Shown: piece by piece, positions 42,412-51,514 of the stretch
Layout: each line of letters begins with the position of its first letter
Position numbering within the stretch: position 1 is the stretch's first letter
Source of the DNA: DASVNK01 sp036383895
GTDB lineage: Bacteria > Verrucomicrobiota > Verrucomicrobiia > Limisphaerales > SXQI01
DNA length: 64,000 nt
Assembly (NCBI GenBank): GCA_036383895.1
Contig: DASVNK010000059.1
Span: 1-64,000 of the forward strand
Direction of reading: 5' to 3'
The notes under the pieces: model-generated
Database searches by the model: none
The model's input: the letters and a program-made list of their open reading frames with translations, nothing else
What the model was told of the DNA's origin: nothing
Program-made: the position numbers and the translations under genes

Positions 42412-44811
42412 ATGGATTCGCCGGACACTGAGTTTATCCACATTGTGGGGACTGCTGGCACGTCCGGCGAGGCGGGGTCGCGTCCAACTCCGAAGAGCCT
42501 GCCTGACATTCTGCCGATTCTTGGGCTTTCCGACATCGTGATGTTTCCGGGGATGGTCGCGCCGTTGTTGGTGGAGAGTGCGCAGAGCACGCGATTGATC
42601 GATGACGTCGTCGCGGGGGATCGTTTCCTGGGATTGGTGCTCCAGAAAGATCCAGGTTCAGATAATCCGAAACCACATGAGTTGTATCGTTTCGGGTGCG
42701 TCGGCCGGGTGATGAAGATGCTGAAGTTCCCGGACAACAGCGTGCGGGTGTTGATCGAGGGGCTGCGGCGATTCGAGGTTAAGGAATACATCAGCGAGGA
42801 TCCCTATTTGTGCGCGCGGGTACAGAGCGTGCCGGACGTGCAGGAAGAAACGCTCGAAATGACTGCGCTGGCCCGGAATGCGCATTTGCAGTTCCAGGAA
42901 ATTCTACATTTGTCCCCCGCGTTGAGCGAGCAAGTGAAGATCAACGCGGTCAATACGGAGCAGGGCGGGAAGTTGGCGGACCTGATTGCGGCGAATTTGA
43001 ATCTGAATCTGGAGGAGCGGCAGGCGTTGTTGGAGATTCCGTCGGTGCGGGAGCGGCTGACGCGGTTGCTGCCGTTGATCGGGCGGGAGCTGGAGGTGCT
43101 GAGTTTGGGGTCGAAGATCCAGAAGGAAGTGGCGACGTCGATGTCGAAGACGCAGCGGGATTTTTTCCTGAGGGAGCAGATTCGGGCTATTCAGCGGGAG
43201 TTGGGCGAGAGCGATCCTTCCATGGCGGATGCGTCGCAGTTGCGCGACCAGATCGACGTGGCTGGGATGCCGGAAGAGGTTAAGCGGATTGCGACGAAAG
43301 AGTTGGAGCGGTTGGCGGCAATTCCGTTCACCGCGGCGGAGTATACGGTCTCGCGGAACTATTTGGATTGGCTGGTGAACCTGCCGTGGAATCGATTTAC
43401 CGAAGACAAAATTGATCTGAAGGCGGCGGCGCGGATTTTGGACGAGCAGCATTTTGGGTTGCAGAAGGTGAAGGATCGGCTGCTGGAATTTTTAGCGGTG
43501 CTGAAATTGAAGCAGCAGTTGAAGGGGCCGATTCTTTGTTTAGCGGGCCCGCCGGGTGTTGGGAAGACTTCCCTTGGGAAGAGCGTGGCAGATGCGTTGG
43601 GACGGAAGTTTATTCGGATCGCACTGGGCGGGATGCGGGATGAAGCGGAGATACGCGGGCATCGTCGAACTTATGTGAGCGCGCTGCCGGGAAGGATCAT
43701 CCAGAGCTTGCGACGGGTGGATAGCAAAAATCCGGTTATTTTACTGGATGAGATCGACAAGGTGGGGAGCGATTATCGCGGCGATCCGGCGGCGGCGTTG
43801 CTGGAGGTGCTGGACCCGGCGCAGAACAGCACGTTTACGGATAATTTCCTGGATATTCCATTCGATTTATCGCGAGTGCTTTTCATCACGACGGCGAATT
43901 GGTTGGATCCGATCCACGCGGCGTTGCGCGATCGATTGGAAGTGATTGAAATTCCCAGCTACACCGCTTCGGAGAAACTGCAGATCGCGAAACGTCATCT
44001 TTTGCCGCGGCAATTGGAGGAGCATGGGTTGAAGAAGAAGCTCGTGCGAATTCCGGATAATACGCTGAAGAAATTAATCCAGGATTACACGCGCGAAGCC
44101 GGCGTAAGGAACTTGGAGCGAGAGATAGGGGCTCTAGTCCGAAAAGTGGCGCGGAAGATTGTTGCGGAGGAATCGATTCCGCGCGCCGTGACGATTTTGC
44201 CAGCCGATTTGCAGGAGTATTTGGGCGCGACGCGATTCCAAAGCGAGGCGGCGGAGAAGTTGAAGGAGTTGGGCATCGCGATTGGGTTGGCATGGACGCC
44301 GGTGGGTGGCGACATTTTGTTTATCGAAGCGACGCGGATGCCGGGAAAGGGACGGTTGATTTTGACCGGGTCGCTGGGCGAAGTGATGAAGGAGAGCGCG
44401 CAGACCGCGCTGAGTTATTTGCGGAGCCAGGCGGAAAAGTTGAAAATCGATATCGAGGGTTTCGACAAGGCCGATGTCCATATCCATGTGCCGGCCGGAG
44501 CGACGCCGAAAGATGGGCCGAGCGCCGGGTCGGCGATTGTGGTGGCGCTGGCGTCGTTGCTCACAAAGCGGCTGGTGCGGTCGGATGCCGCGATGACCGG
44601 CGAGATTAGTTTACGCGGACGCGTTTTACCGGTGGGCGGCATTAAGGAGAAAACAATCGCGGCCGCGCGGTCGCGATTGAAGACAGTGATTTTGCCCGAG
44701 GAAAATCGCAAGGACTGGAACGAAGTGCCGGCAGAAGTGAAAACAAAGCTTACGGCGCACTTCGTGCAACATATTTCCGAACTCATCCCGCTCGCGTTGA
44801 GCCCGAAGTAG
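42412..44811 (+). CDS. lon: ATP-dependent Lon protease
   Basis: A 799-residue protease with all three parts of LonA. An N-terminal substrate domain (about 25-220; LPILGLSDIVMFPGMVAPLLV) and a coiled-coil linker (NLEERQALLEIPSVRERL) come first. The AAA+ module has Walker A in GPPGVGKTS and Walker B in VILLDEIDK. The C-terminal protease domain has the catalytic Ser in DGPSAGSA (about S704) and Lys in GGIKEKTIAA (about K747). The length is near the family norm (about 780-800). It follows Hsp20 and precedes a LolA-like gene by 15 bases. It degrades misfolded and regulatory proteins. Confidence 0.97.
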   Translation: MDSPDTEFIHIVGTAGTSGEAGSRPTPKSLPDILPILGLSDIVMFPGMVAPLLVESAQSTRLIDDVVAGDRFLGLVLQKDPGSDNPKPHELYRFGCVGRVMKMLKFPDNSVRVLIEGLRRFEVKEYISEDPYLCARVQSVPDVQEETLEMTALARNAHLQFQEILHLSPALSEQVKINAVNTEQGGKLADLIAANLNLNLEERQALLEIPSVRERLTRLLPLIGRELEVLSLGSKIQKEVATSMSKTQRDFFLREQIRAIQRELGESDPSMADASQLRDQIDVAGMPEEVKRIATKELERLAAIPFTAAEYTVSRNYLDWLVNLPWNRFTEDKIDLKAAARILDEQHFGLQKVKDRLLEFLAVLKLKQQLKGPILCLAGPPGVGKTSLGKSVADALGRKFIRIALGGMRDEAEIRGHRRTYVSALPGRIIQSLRRVDSKNPVILLDEIDKVGSDYRGDPAAALLEVLDPAQNSTFTDNFLDIPFDLSRVLFITTANWLDPIHAALRDRLEVIEIPSYTASEKLQIAKRHLLPRQLEEHGLKKKLVRIPDNTLKKLIQDYTREAGVRNLEREIGALVRKVARKIVAEESIPRAVTILPADLQEYLGATRFQSEAAEKLKELGIAIGLAWTPVGGDILFIEATRMPGKGRLILTGSLGEVMKESAQTALSYLRSQAEKLKIDIEGFDKADVHIHVPAGATPKDGPSAGSAIVVALASLLTKRLVRSDAAMTGEISLRGRVLPVGGIKEKTIAAARSRLKTVILPEENRKDWNEVPAEVKTKLTAHFVQHISELIPLALSPK

Positions 44812-44826
44812 AGTATCTGTATTGCT

Positions 44827-45642
44827 ATGAGAGGCCCGGCATTTTTTCGACGCTTTTGCGCGCGCTTTGTTTCGGTTTTCGTGGCTGCATTTGTCGGCAT
44901 TCAAGTTTTTGCACAGGCGCGAGATACTTCCTACAGCGATACGAAGGGTGAAGGGAAAGCGCTGGTGCAGGAAATCCTGGCCGGTGTGCCGAGCGAGGAC
45001 TCGGAGATTTTGGGATTGCTGAAGATTCGGCCGGAGGGCGGGCGGATTCAGGAAGTGCCGATTCGGATGATCGTGCGGGTGGTACCGGGAGGTTGGGACG
45101 ATATTTACGAGACCCAGCCGGTTGGCACAAAGCCTGGCGAAGTTTTCATTGTGAAACATCGCGGCACGAACGCGAACGAGTACTTGTTCGGAACGTACAA
45201 AACCGTAGACGAGAAGCCGGAGTTCAGGAAGCTGAGCGTCGATGAGTTGTATCGGCCGCTCGGTGGTTCGGATTTTTACCTGATTGACTTAGGCCTGGAG
45301 TTTTTGCATTGGCCTTCTCAAAAGATTGTGCGGAAAGAGATGAGGAAGAGCCGTTCGTGCCGGGTGGTGGAGAGCGTGAATGCGAACGTGAAGCCGGGAA
45401 GTTACGCGCGTGTTCTGACGTGGATCGATTTTGAGACGAACGGGATCATTCTCGCCGAAGCTTACGACCATAAAAACAAACTGCTCAAAGAGTTCTCAAT
45501 CCAGAAGTTCGATCGCAAAGAAAAGCGCTTGCGCGAGATGGCGATTTACAACGACCAGACCGATTCGCGCACGACGCTGGAGCTGAATTTCAAAGTGGAA
45601 GATCCGAACACCGGTGGCGCTAAACCGCAATCGGCGCCTTGA
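44827..45642 (+). CDS. LolA-like outer-membrane lipoprotein-sorting protein
   Basis: A 271-residue exported protein with a signal peptide (about 8-30, RFVSVFVAAFVGIQVFA). A beta-rich domain of the uncharacterised LolA-like/DUF4292 group follows (GLLKIRPEGGRIQEVPIRMIV, FYLIDLGLEFLHWPSQKIV, VLTWIDFETNGIILAEAYD). Such proteins resemble lipoprotein carriers, but this group's cargo is unknown. It starts 15 bases after lon, so co-transcription is possible. Its final 23 bases overlap the end of the convergent thyA gene. Confidence 0.75.
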   Translation: MRGPAFFRRFCARFVSVFVAAFVGIQVFAQARDTSYSDTKGEGKALVQEILAGVPSEDSEILGLLKIRPEGGRIQEVPIRMIVRVVPGGWDDIYETQPVGTKPGEVFIVKHRGTNANEYLFGTYKTVDEKPEFRKLSVDELYRPLGGSDFYLIDLGLEFLHWPSQKIVRKEMRKSRSCRVVESVNANVKPGSYARVLTWIDFETNGIILAEAYDHKNKLLKEFSIQKFDRKEKRLREMAIYNDQTDSRTTLELNFKVEDPNTGGAKPQSAP

Positions 45643-46414
45643 TCCCTGGATGCGGATCGTAGCCAACGAGTTCGAAGTCAGTGAACTGAAACTCGCGGAT
45701 GTTCTTGACCGCGGGATTTAAACGCATCTGTGGGAGCTTGCGAGGCTCGCGAGTGAGTTGGAGACGGGCTTGCTCTAGGTGGTTTGAATAGAGGTGCAAG
45801 TCGCCGAATGTGTGGACAAAGGTGCCGGGTTTGAGCTCGCACACTTGCGCAACCATCAAAGTGAGGAGCGCATACGACGCAATATTGAACGGCACTCCCA
45901 GGAAAAGATCGGCACTGCGTTGGTAAAGCTGACAACTGAGTTCGCCATCTTGCACGAAAAACTGGAACATGGTGTGACAAGGCGGAAGAGCCATGCTCTC
46001 AATTTCACCCACGTTCCATGCGCTCACGATCAGGCGGCGGCTGTCCGGATTCTTTTTGATTTGGGCGATGACGTTGTCGATTTGATTGATGGACCGGCCA
46101 TCGGCAGTGCGCCAGTCGCACCATTGCGCCCCGTATACGCGGCCGAGATTTCCGTTCTCATCCGCCCATTCGTCCCAGATCGTCACCCCGTTATCATTGA
46201 GATATTTGACATTCGTGTCGCCGCGCAGGAACCAGAGCAGTTCGTAGATGATCGATTTGAGATGAAGTTTTTTCGTGGTGAGAACGGGGAAGCCGTCGCT
46301 GAGCGGATATCTGGCCTGCGCGCCAAAGACGGAGTAAGTGCCCGTCCCCGTGCGGTCTGCTTTAAATTTGCCGTGGTCGAGGACGAGCTTTAGCAGGTCG
46401 AGGTACTGCTTCAT
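45620..46414 (-). CDS. thyA: Thymidylate synthase
   Basis: A 264-residue enzyme, the same length as E. coli ThyA, converting dUMP to dTMP with methylene-tetrahydrofolate. The catalytic cysteine is C146 in LPPCHTMFQF. The folate/dUMP-binding stretches RTGTGTYSVFG, GRVYGAQWCDWR, LYQRSADLFLGVPFNIASYA and HTFGDLHLYSNH are all intact. It overlaps the upstream glycosyltransferase-fusion gene by 4 bases (ATGA), which is unusual company for thyA. Its 3' end overlaps the LolA-like gene. Confidence 0.98.
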   Translation of the reverse strand: MKQYLDLLKLVLDHGKFKADRTGTGTYSVFGAQARYPLSDGFPVLTTKKLHLKSIIYELLWFLRGDTNVKYLNDNGVTIWDEWADENGNLGRVYGAQWCDWRTADGRSINQIDNVIAQIKKNPDSRRLIVSAWNVGEIESMALPPCHTMFQFFVQDGELSCQLYQRSADLFLGVPFNIASYALLTLMVAQVCELKPGTFVHTFGDLHLYSNHLEQARLQLTREPRKLPQMRLNPAVKNIREFQFTDFELVGYDPHPGIKAPIAV

Positions 46415-48996
46415 TTCTGTTCGATCTTCTTCAGTTTCATTTCGGATGCAAGTTCATCGATGAAAACCGCAATTAATCGCTGCAGGTTGCGATGGTCTTG
46501 CGCCAAAAACCAAATGTAGAGCGGAAGCGTGAGCAACAGCAAGTAGGGCCAGGAACTTTCGCGGCCGAGAAAGCCAATGACGGTAAGTTCCGCCGCGAGC
46601 ATCAGCCAGAAGAACGCTTTGGCGAACCAGGTCCAGGTGGGACGAAGGCGGCAGCGGAGGAGTTGCTTCCCGTGACCGAGCGCTTCACTGACCGTGGTGA
46701 GTTGGAGGACGCTCCAGGCGCTGCCGGAGATTTGCACATCGTAGCGATTCCATCCGGCATCAACCTTGTGTTGCCAGCCGTACCGATCCAGTCGTTCGAT
46801 GATCATCGAGAGGAACTCGGTTCGATCCAGCCCGCGCTCGTTCCAATATTCCGAAATGCTGAAATCGTTTTGGTCCGATTCGAGGAGCGCGGTTTGAAGA
46901 TTTTCTCGTTTGCGGATCCGCGTGGCGGGTGCGCGGAAGCCGCCCTGGTAACGAGCCCAACCGCGAACAATCGGCTGGAGGAAAAATAAGAGACCGACGA
47001 GCGGGCGTGACCAGAAACGCGCTTTATCGCGCGGGATGTGCGCCTGTGCTGCGGCGATGCTGCTGACAATGATCGGGAGAAGAGTCGCGACAATGGCGGT
47101 CGGAAGCAGCGGACGGAAAACAGTCGAGAGCACGAGCAGCGGCAGAGAGATCAGCACGTGATACTCGAAGCTGTTTACCAGCATCAGCGTTAGCGAGGGG
47201 CCGGGACTGTAAACCGTTTGGAAAAAACCCGTGGCGAACGAGCCGTGGTAAATGATCGGCGAACCCATCGTAACGCCGATTTTGGCAGGCGAATAAATAC
47301 GCCCGCGCCATTGGCTGCCACCTACCCAATTAAAGTACTCGGGATGCCGACGCGCGAGGAGCGCTTCGGCTTCTCCATAGCCTTGCTGTTGCTTTAAATA
47401 ATCGCGTGCAGTCGCGCGACGGTAATGCCACACGAATCCTGCGGGAGAAAAGCCGAGGCTGTAGCCCTTTTGTTGCAAGCGCCAGCAGACGTCCACGTCG
47501 TCACCGGCTTTGCGGAAGAGCGGATCGAAACCCCCGATTTCATTCAGGGCCCATTTATAAAATGCCATGTTGCAGCCGGGAATATGCTCCGCCACGCGAT
47601 CGGTGAGCATCACGTGCGCGGGGCCGCCGGGCGAAACCATCACAGCGGCCGCTACCCAGGAATCTTCCGGAGGCAAAAGATTGTGGCCGCCGATGCCGGT
47701 AAACTCTGAATTCAGCAAATCGCCTACGAGGTAAAACAGCCAGTCCTCGTCCGCCCTGCAGTCCGAATCGGTGAACGCAACAATTTCGCCCCGCGAAGCA
47801 TTGATCCCGGTGTTACGCGCGACGGAAAGTCCCATGTTTTTTTCATGACGAATGTAGCGAACCCGCGCGTATTGCTTGCAGATGGCTTCGGTGCGGTCCG
47901 TCGAGCCGTCGTCCACTAGAATGACTTCGTAACTTGGATAGTTTAGCTCCTGAAGCGATTTGAGGCAGGCTTCGAGGGTGCGGTCGCCATTGTAACTTGC
48001 CACAACGACGCTGACCATCGGCGTGCTGGTGAGTGGAAAGTAAGGCGCCTTATAGAATTGGCGCTGCACGACGAAGAACGAACGCTTCGGTTCACGCGCG
48101 AGGGTGGTCAGGCCAAAGGCCCAATCGGTCACCTGCATGCCCTCCTTGAACCAGTCGTCCGTGTAGCTGTAGATCATCGCGCCCGCTAAACCACCCCGGA
48201 ACGCCAGTTCGATTTGCCAGGAGAGGACCTCGCATTTCGTCTCTTCACCTTCGCGGATGGAATCGATGCCGAATTCGCCAAGCATGAGCGGCTTGGAATC
48301 CGCGATCATTTGCAGACGGCTCAGGTAATTCTCAAACGGCTTTGGCTGGTGCAGATAAACGTTGAAGCAGAAGAAATCGATGTTGCGCGGCTTGAGATAT
48401 TCCGTGGGCGGATAATTTCCGAAGGTGCACAGACAGGAGGGATCGACCGCCTTCACCGCGCTGACGAGTTCTTCGACGAAATCGGCGACTGCGCCGCCGC
48501 CGCTCCAGCGGACGATGTCCGGCGGAATTTCGTTTACCACGCTGATGGCGAAGATCGCGGCGTGACTCGCGCACGCTTCGGCTGCGAATTGAACTGCCCG
48601 GATGGCTTCCGCGCGGGTGTCGTCGGCATCGAGAAAACAGAGGTGCTTGTTCCAGGGAACGTCGACCAGCACGCGTAAACCATGACTCAGCGCGAGATCG
48701 AGGAACCATTTCGGGGGCGTGTAATAAACGCGGATGACGTTCGCGCCGAGCTCGGTGAGTTGCTGGAAATCGCGGATGGTTTGCTCGATGGAAGCGAAAA
48801 ATTCGCCGTTGGCATTCGGCGCGAAAGGACCGTATGTGACGCCTTTAACGTAGAACTTCCCTTCGCCAAGCCGGAAGAATTTGCCATCCACCCGGACGCG
48901 CAGGTGAGAGTGCGCGGGTGACGCGGCGCTTTGGGAACTGTGCGCTGCACGTTCCGAAGGTCGGACCTCAACTGGCTCCACAATCTTTAGATGCAC
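46411..48996 (-). CDS. Glycoside-hydrolase-like / glycosyltransferase 2 fusion, membrane
   Basis: An 861-residue two-enzyme fusion. Residues about 40-310 form a TIM-barrel glycosidase-like domain (GH2/GH5 type) with a likely acid at N155-E156 (ISVVNEIPPD) and a nucleophile at E241 (MLGEFGIDS). Residues about 325-570 are a GT-A family 2 transferase with VVVASYNGDRTLE, DDG (362-364) and DSD (410-412), plus WHYRRATARDYLKQQQGYG. The C-terminal 270 residues hold hydrophobic helices (VLISLPLLVLSTVF, LLLLTLPLYIWFLA) with a soluble insert. It probably synthesises an extracellular polysaccharide, with the glycosidase part trimming or editing it. It lies upstream of thyA and downstream of the exosortase gene. 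Confidence 0.87.
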   Translation of the reverse strand: MHLKIVEPVEVRPSERAAHSSQSAASPAHSHLRVRVDGKFFRLGEGKFYVKGVTYGPFAPNANGEFFASIEQTIRDFQQLTELGANVIRVYYTPPKWFLDLALSHGLRVLVDVPWNKHLCFLDADDTRAEAIRAVQFAAEACASHAAIFAISVVNEIPPDIVRWSGGGAVADFVEELVSAVKAVDPSCLCTFGNYPPTEYLKPRNIDFFCFNVYLHQPKPFENYLSRLQMIADSKPLMLGEFGIDSIREGEETKCEVLSWQIELAFRGGLAGAMIYSYTDDWFKEGMQVTDWAFGLTTLAREPKRSFFVVQRQFYKAPYFPLTSTPMVSVVVASYNGDRTLEACLKSLQELNYPSYEVILVDDGSTDRTEAICKQYARVRYIRHEKNMGLSVARNTGINASRGEIVAFTDSDCRADEDWLFYLVGDLLNSEFTGIGGHNLLPPEDSWVAAAVMVSPGGPAHVMLTDRVAEHIPGCNMAFYKWALNEIGGFDPLFRKAGDDVDVCWRLQQKGYSLGFSPAGFVWHYRRATARDYLKQQQGYGEAEALLARRHPEYFNWVGGSQWRGRIYSPAKIGVTMGSPIIYHGSFATGFFQTVYSPGPSLTLMLVNSFEYHVLISLPLLVLSTVFRPLLPTAIVATLLPIIVSSIAAAQAHIPRDKARFWSRPLVGLLFFLQPIVRGWARYQGGFRAPATRIRKRENLQTALLESDQNDFSISEYWNERGLDRTEFLSMIIERLDRYGWQHKVDAGWNRYDVQISGSAWSVLQLTTVSEALGHGKQLLRCRLRPTWTWFAKAFFWLMLAAELTVIGFLGRESSWPYLLLLTLPLYIWFLAQDHRNLQRLIAVFIDELASEMKLKKIEQK

Positions 48997-49076
48997 GCCC
49001 GCAGCAATCGCTTCAGTTCCATGGAAGGAGTTGAACGAATAAGGTTCGGAGTGTCAAATTCACAGGCGATCTCCGA

Positions 49077-50000
49077 TCAGGCATTTTGCTCTCTCGCTGC
49101 GATTGGCCGCGCCTCCGATATTGTCGCCGGATCCGCTTGGGCGGCCCATTTTTCCAGTTTCGCGAACACCCAGGAAAGTATAATCACCCCAACCGCCGTG
49201 AACACGAGAATCGACCAGCCGGCGCTGTCGTGAACCTTGTCGATGGCGTGCACTCCGTTGGCGTTGGCGGTCAAGCTGAGATAAAGCGAGCGGATCAAAT
49301 TGCCGAGAACGGCGAGCCCAATCCCGCACACGAACAGCGCCACCTGCAATCCGCGACTCTTTAAGGTGAGATAACCGATAAACAGTGTGGCCATGATCGT
49401 TGACTGCAAACTGCGAATGCCGCTGCACGCTTCATCAACGCCGACCGTTCCGTTTGGGAGTTGTATAACGCTGCCGGTCCGCTGCGCGGGAATTCCGAAA
49501 AGATTTAAAACTTCAACATTCACGCTCGCGACCTTCTGCTGCAGGCCATTCACAATGGGCGAATGGAGGAAGGTGGGCATCGGCAACGCGATTAAAAAGA
49601 AAAACAAAGGAAACGCGAAATACACGAGCCCGCGCCAGCCGAACACATAATGAATATTCGCGGCAGCGACCAGATAAACGGCGAATGCGAGGCCTAGCAA
49701 CAGGGCCGGCATCATGCCGAACGCTGCGTGATAGATCTGCACGACGAAAAGCAAAGCGCAGCCAGTCAGTCCAAAAATGAATTGCGGCCAGCGCAGTTGA
49801 AACATGGGTTCCGGCCGTTTCGCCCAATTGTCCCAAAGTAGAAACGCGCAGAGGAGCAGAACAATCCAGCCGAATTGCAGATCAGGTTTGTTCGTCCAGA
49901 ACCACTGCGCCTTCGAGATAAGCCAGGCAAAACCGATCCACATCGGCGCGAGCGCGAGGAGGATCTGCCCTGTGTCTCGCCGCTGGAGTGGTGGAGGCAC
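49077..50000 (-). CDS. xrt: Exosortase
   Basis: A 307-residue multi-pass membrane transpeptidase of the exosortase family, which cleaves PEP-CTERM-like tails from exported proteins and links them to surface polymers. The catalytic triad is visible as C192 (VDEACSGIRSL), R237 (GNLIRSLYL) and H257 (KVHDSAGW), within about eight hydrophobic helices. Length is normal. The gene lies 2 bases after the SDR gene and 80 bases before the glycosyltransferase fusion. No substrate with a PEP-CTERM tail is recognised in this window, so its clients lie elsewhere. Confidence 0.93.
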   Translation of the reverse strand: MPPPLQRRDTGQILLALAPMWIGFAWLISKAQWFWTNKPDLQFGWIVLLLCAFLLWDNWAKRPEPMFQLRWPQFIFGLTGCALLFVVQIYHAAFGMMPALLLGLAFAVYLVAAANIHYVFGWRGLVYFAFPLFFFLIALPMPTFLHSPIVNGLQQKVASVNVEVLNLFGIPAQRTGSVIQLPNGTVGVDEACSGIRSLQSTIMATLFIGYLTLKSRGLQVALFVCGIGLAVLGNLIRSLYLSLTANANGVHAIDKVHDSAGWSILVFTAVGVIILSWVFAKLEKWAAQADPATISEARPIAAREQNA

Positions 50001-50002
50001 GA

Positions 50003-50788
50003 TTATTTCGCGGCGGGAGTTCTGCGATGAATCTTGTGAATCGCAGCCTGGTCAGTGCATTTGATCACCATCTCGTCAATGCACACGTGATGCGGACGGG
50101 AGGCCACCCAGACCAGCGTTTCAGCGATGTCTTCCGCGGTGAGGGCCTCCACACCTTCGTAGACTTTCTTGGCTTTGTCCGCGTCACCCTTGAAACGCAC
50201 GATGGAAAACTCTGTTTCAGCTAAACCGGGATCGACCGTGGAGACGCGCAATCCGGTGCCGCTTAATTCGAGGCGCAACGCCTTCGTGATTTGCAACTCG
50301 GCCGCCTTTGCGCCGCAATACGCCGCGCCACCTTCGTAGGCCACGCGCCCGGCGATGGAACCAATATTGATGATGCTGCCTTGCGTGTCTTTCATCAGCG
50401 GCAAAATCGCGCGAGTCATGCGGAGGACGCCAAGCACATTAATCTCGAACATCGTTTCCCAATCCTCGTCCTTCGCGGTTGCCACCGGATCGACACCGTA
50501 CGCCCCGCCGGCGTTGTTGATGAGCACATCGACCTTCGGAGTTTTGGTCTGCGCCCATCGCGCGAATTCATCCACGCTCGCCGTTTTCGAAACGTCGAGC
50601 GCGCGTGCGTGCGCCGACCGCGCGCCTATTTTTTTACATTCTTCCGCCACCGCCTCAATACGATCGACGCGCCGCGCTCCAAGCAAGAGATTGCTTCCTT
50701 CCCTTGCAAACGCCCGCGCCGCCGCCGCGCCGAAACCCGCGGACGCGCCGGTAATCAAGACCCACTTATTCTCAAGTCGTGATGCCAT
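50003..50788 (-). CDS. Short-chain dehydrogenase (YdfG-like)
   Basis: A 261-residue NAD(P)-dependent oxidoreductase of the classical SDR family. The cofactor loop is TGASAGFG (about 14-21), the structural NNAG motif is in VLINNAGGAYG, and the catalytic Ser and Tyr-x-x-x-Lys are in NIGSIAG and YCGAKAA. The late VSTVDPGLAETEF loop matches the 3-hydroxy-acid dehydrogenase subgroup (YdfG). It is the first gene of a minus-strand operon with exosortase, 2 bases apart, which is a functional hint only. The substrate is not readable. Confidence 0.92.
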   Translation of the reverse strand: MASRLENKWVLITGASAGFGAAAARAFAREGSNLLLGARRVDRIEAVAEECKKIGARSAHARALDVSKTASVDEFARWAQTKTPKVDVLINNAGGAYGVDPVATAKDEDWETMFEINVLGVLRMTRAILPLMKDTQGSIINIGSIAGRVAYEGGAAYCGAKAAELQITKALRLELSGTGLRVSTVDPGLAETEFSIVRFKGDADKAKKVYEGVEALTAEDIAETLVWVASRPHHVCIDEMVIKCTDQAAIHKIHRRTPAAK

Positions 50789-50874
50789 GCGAGGATTTTA
50801 CGGAACCGCAAGCGTCTGCCTAGGACTTTCAGCCACGCCTTGCCATCGCTTTCCTCGTTTGGCACTTTAATTTC

Positions 50875-51510
50875 ATGGCGGAAGTGCTTGAAACGTTTGA
50901 GCAATCTCCCCTCGTTATCCATCCGATCCCGTCGCATCGGATGGACGAGGACGAGTTCTTCGAGTTCTGCCAACTCAACCACGACCTGCGCATCGAACGC
51001 AGCGACAAAGGGGACATCATTGTCATGGCACCGGCAGGAGGCAGCAGCAGCAGCCGCAACGCAAATCTCACTAGTCAGTTCGCTCTCTGGGCGCGCAAAG
51101 ACGGTACTGGAACTATTTTTGATTCTTCGGCGGGTTTTATTCTTCCGAATAGCGCGGTGAGATCTCCAGACGTAGCGTGGGTGCTGAATAGCCGACTGGA
51201 TGAACTAACCGACGAAGAGATGGACAAATTTCTGCCACTCTGCCCCGACTTTGTGCTCAAACTTCGCTCGAAGTCCGATCCTTTGCGCATCCAAAAAGAA
51301 AAAATGGTGGAGTACATCGCGAACGGCGCGCGACTTGGCTGGTTGATTGATCCTGTAAAGCAGCAGGTCCAAGTCTATCGCCCCCGCAGCGCTCCCCGTC
51401 TGATTGATGCGCCCCTGGAGCTTTCTGACGAGCGGGTTCTCCCCGGGTTCAAACTCGACCTGCGAGAGATCTGGTCCATACCCGGACGAGCCAGGACGCG
51501 GTCGAAGTAA
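50875..51510 (+). CDS. Uma2-family putative endonuclease
   Basis: A 211-residue protein of the Uma2/DUF820 family, with a PD-(D/E)XK nuclease fold. The active site region shows SPDVAWVLNSRL (Asp), PDFVLKLRSKSD (Asp plus Lys) and KMVEYIANGARLGWLIDP. N-terminal helix DEDEFFEFCQLN and DLRIERSDKGDIIVMAP are typical. These genes are abundant in cyanobacteria and Verrucomicrobia, and their biological role is unsettled. It is divergent from the SDR gene and only 4 bases ahead of the FG-GAP protein. Confidence 0.87.
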   Translation: MAEVLETFEQSPLVIHPIPSHRMDEDEFFEFCQLNHDLRIERSDKGDIIVMAPAGGSSSSRNANLTSQFALWARKDGTGTIFDSSAGFILPNSAVRSPDVAWVLNSRLDELTDEEMDKFLPLCPDFVLKLRSKSDPLRIQKEKMVEYIANGARLGWLIDPVKQQVQVYRPRSAPRLIDAPLELSDERVLPGFKLDLREIWSIPGRARTRSK

Positions 51511-51514
51511 TCGC

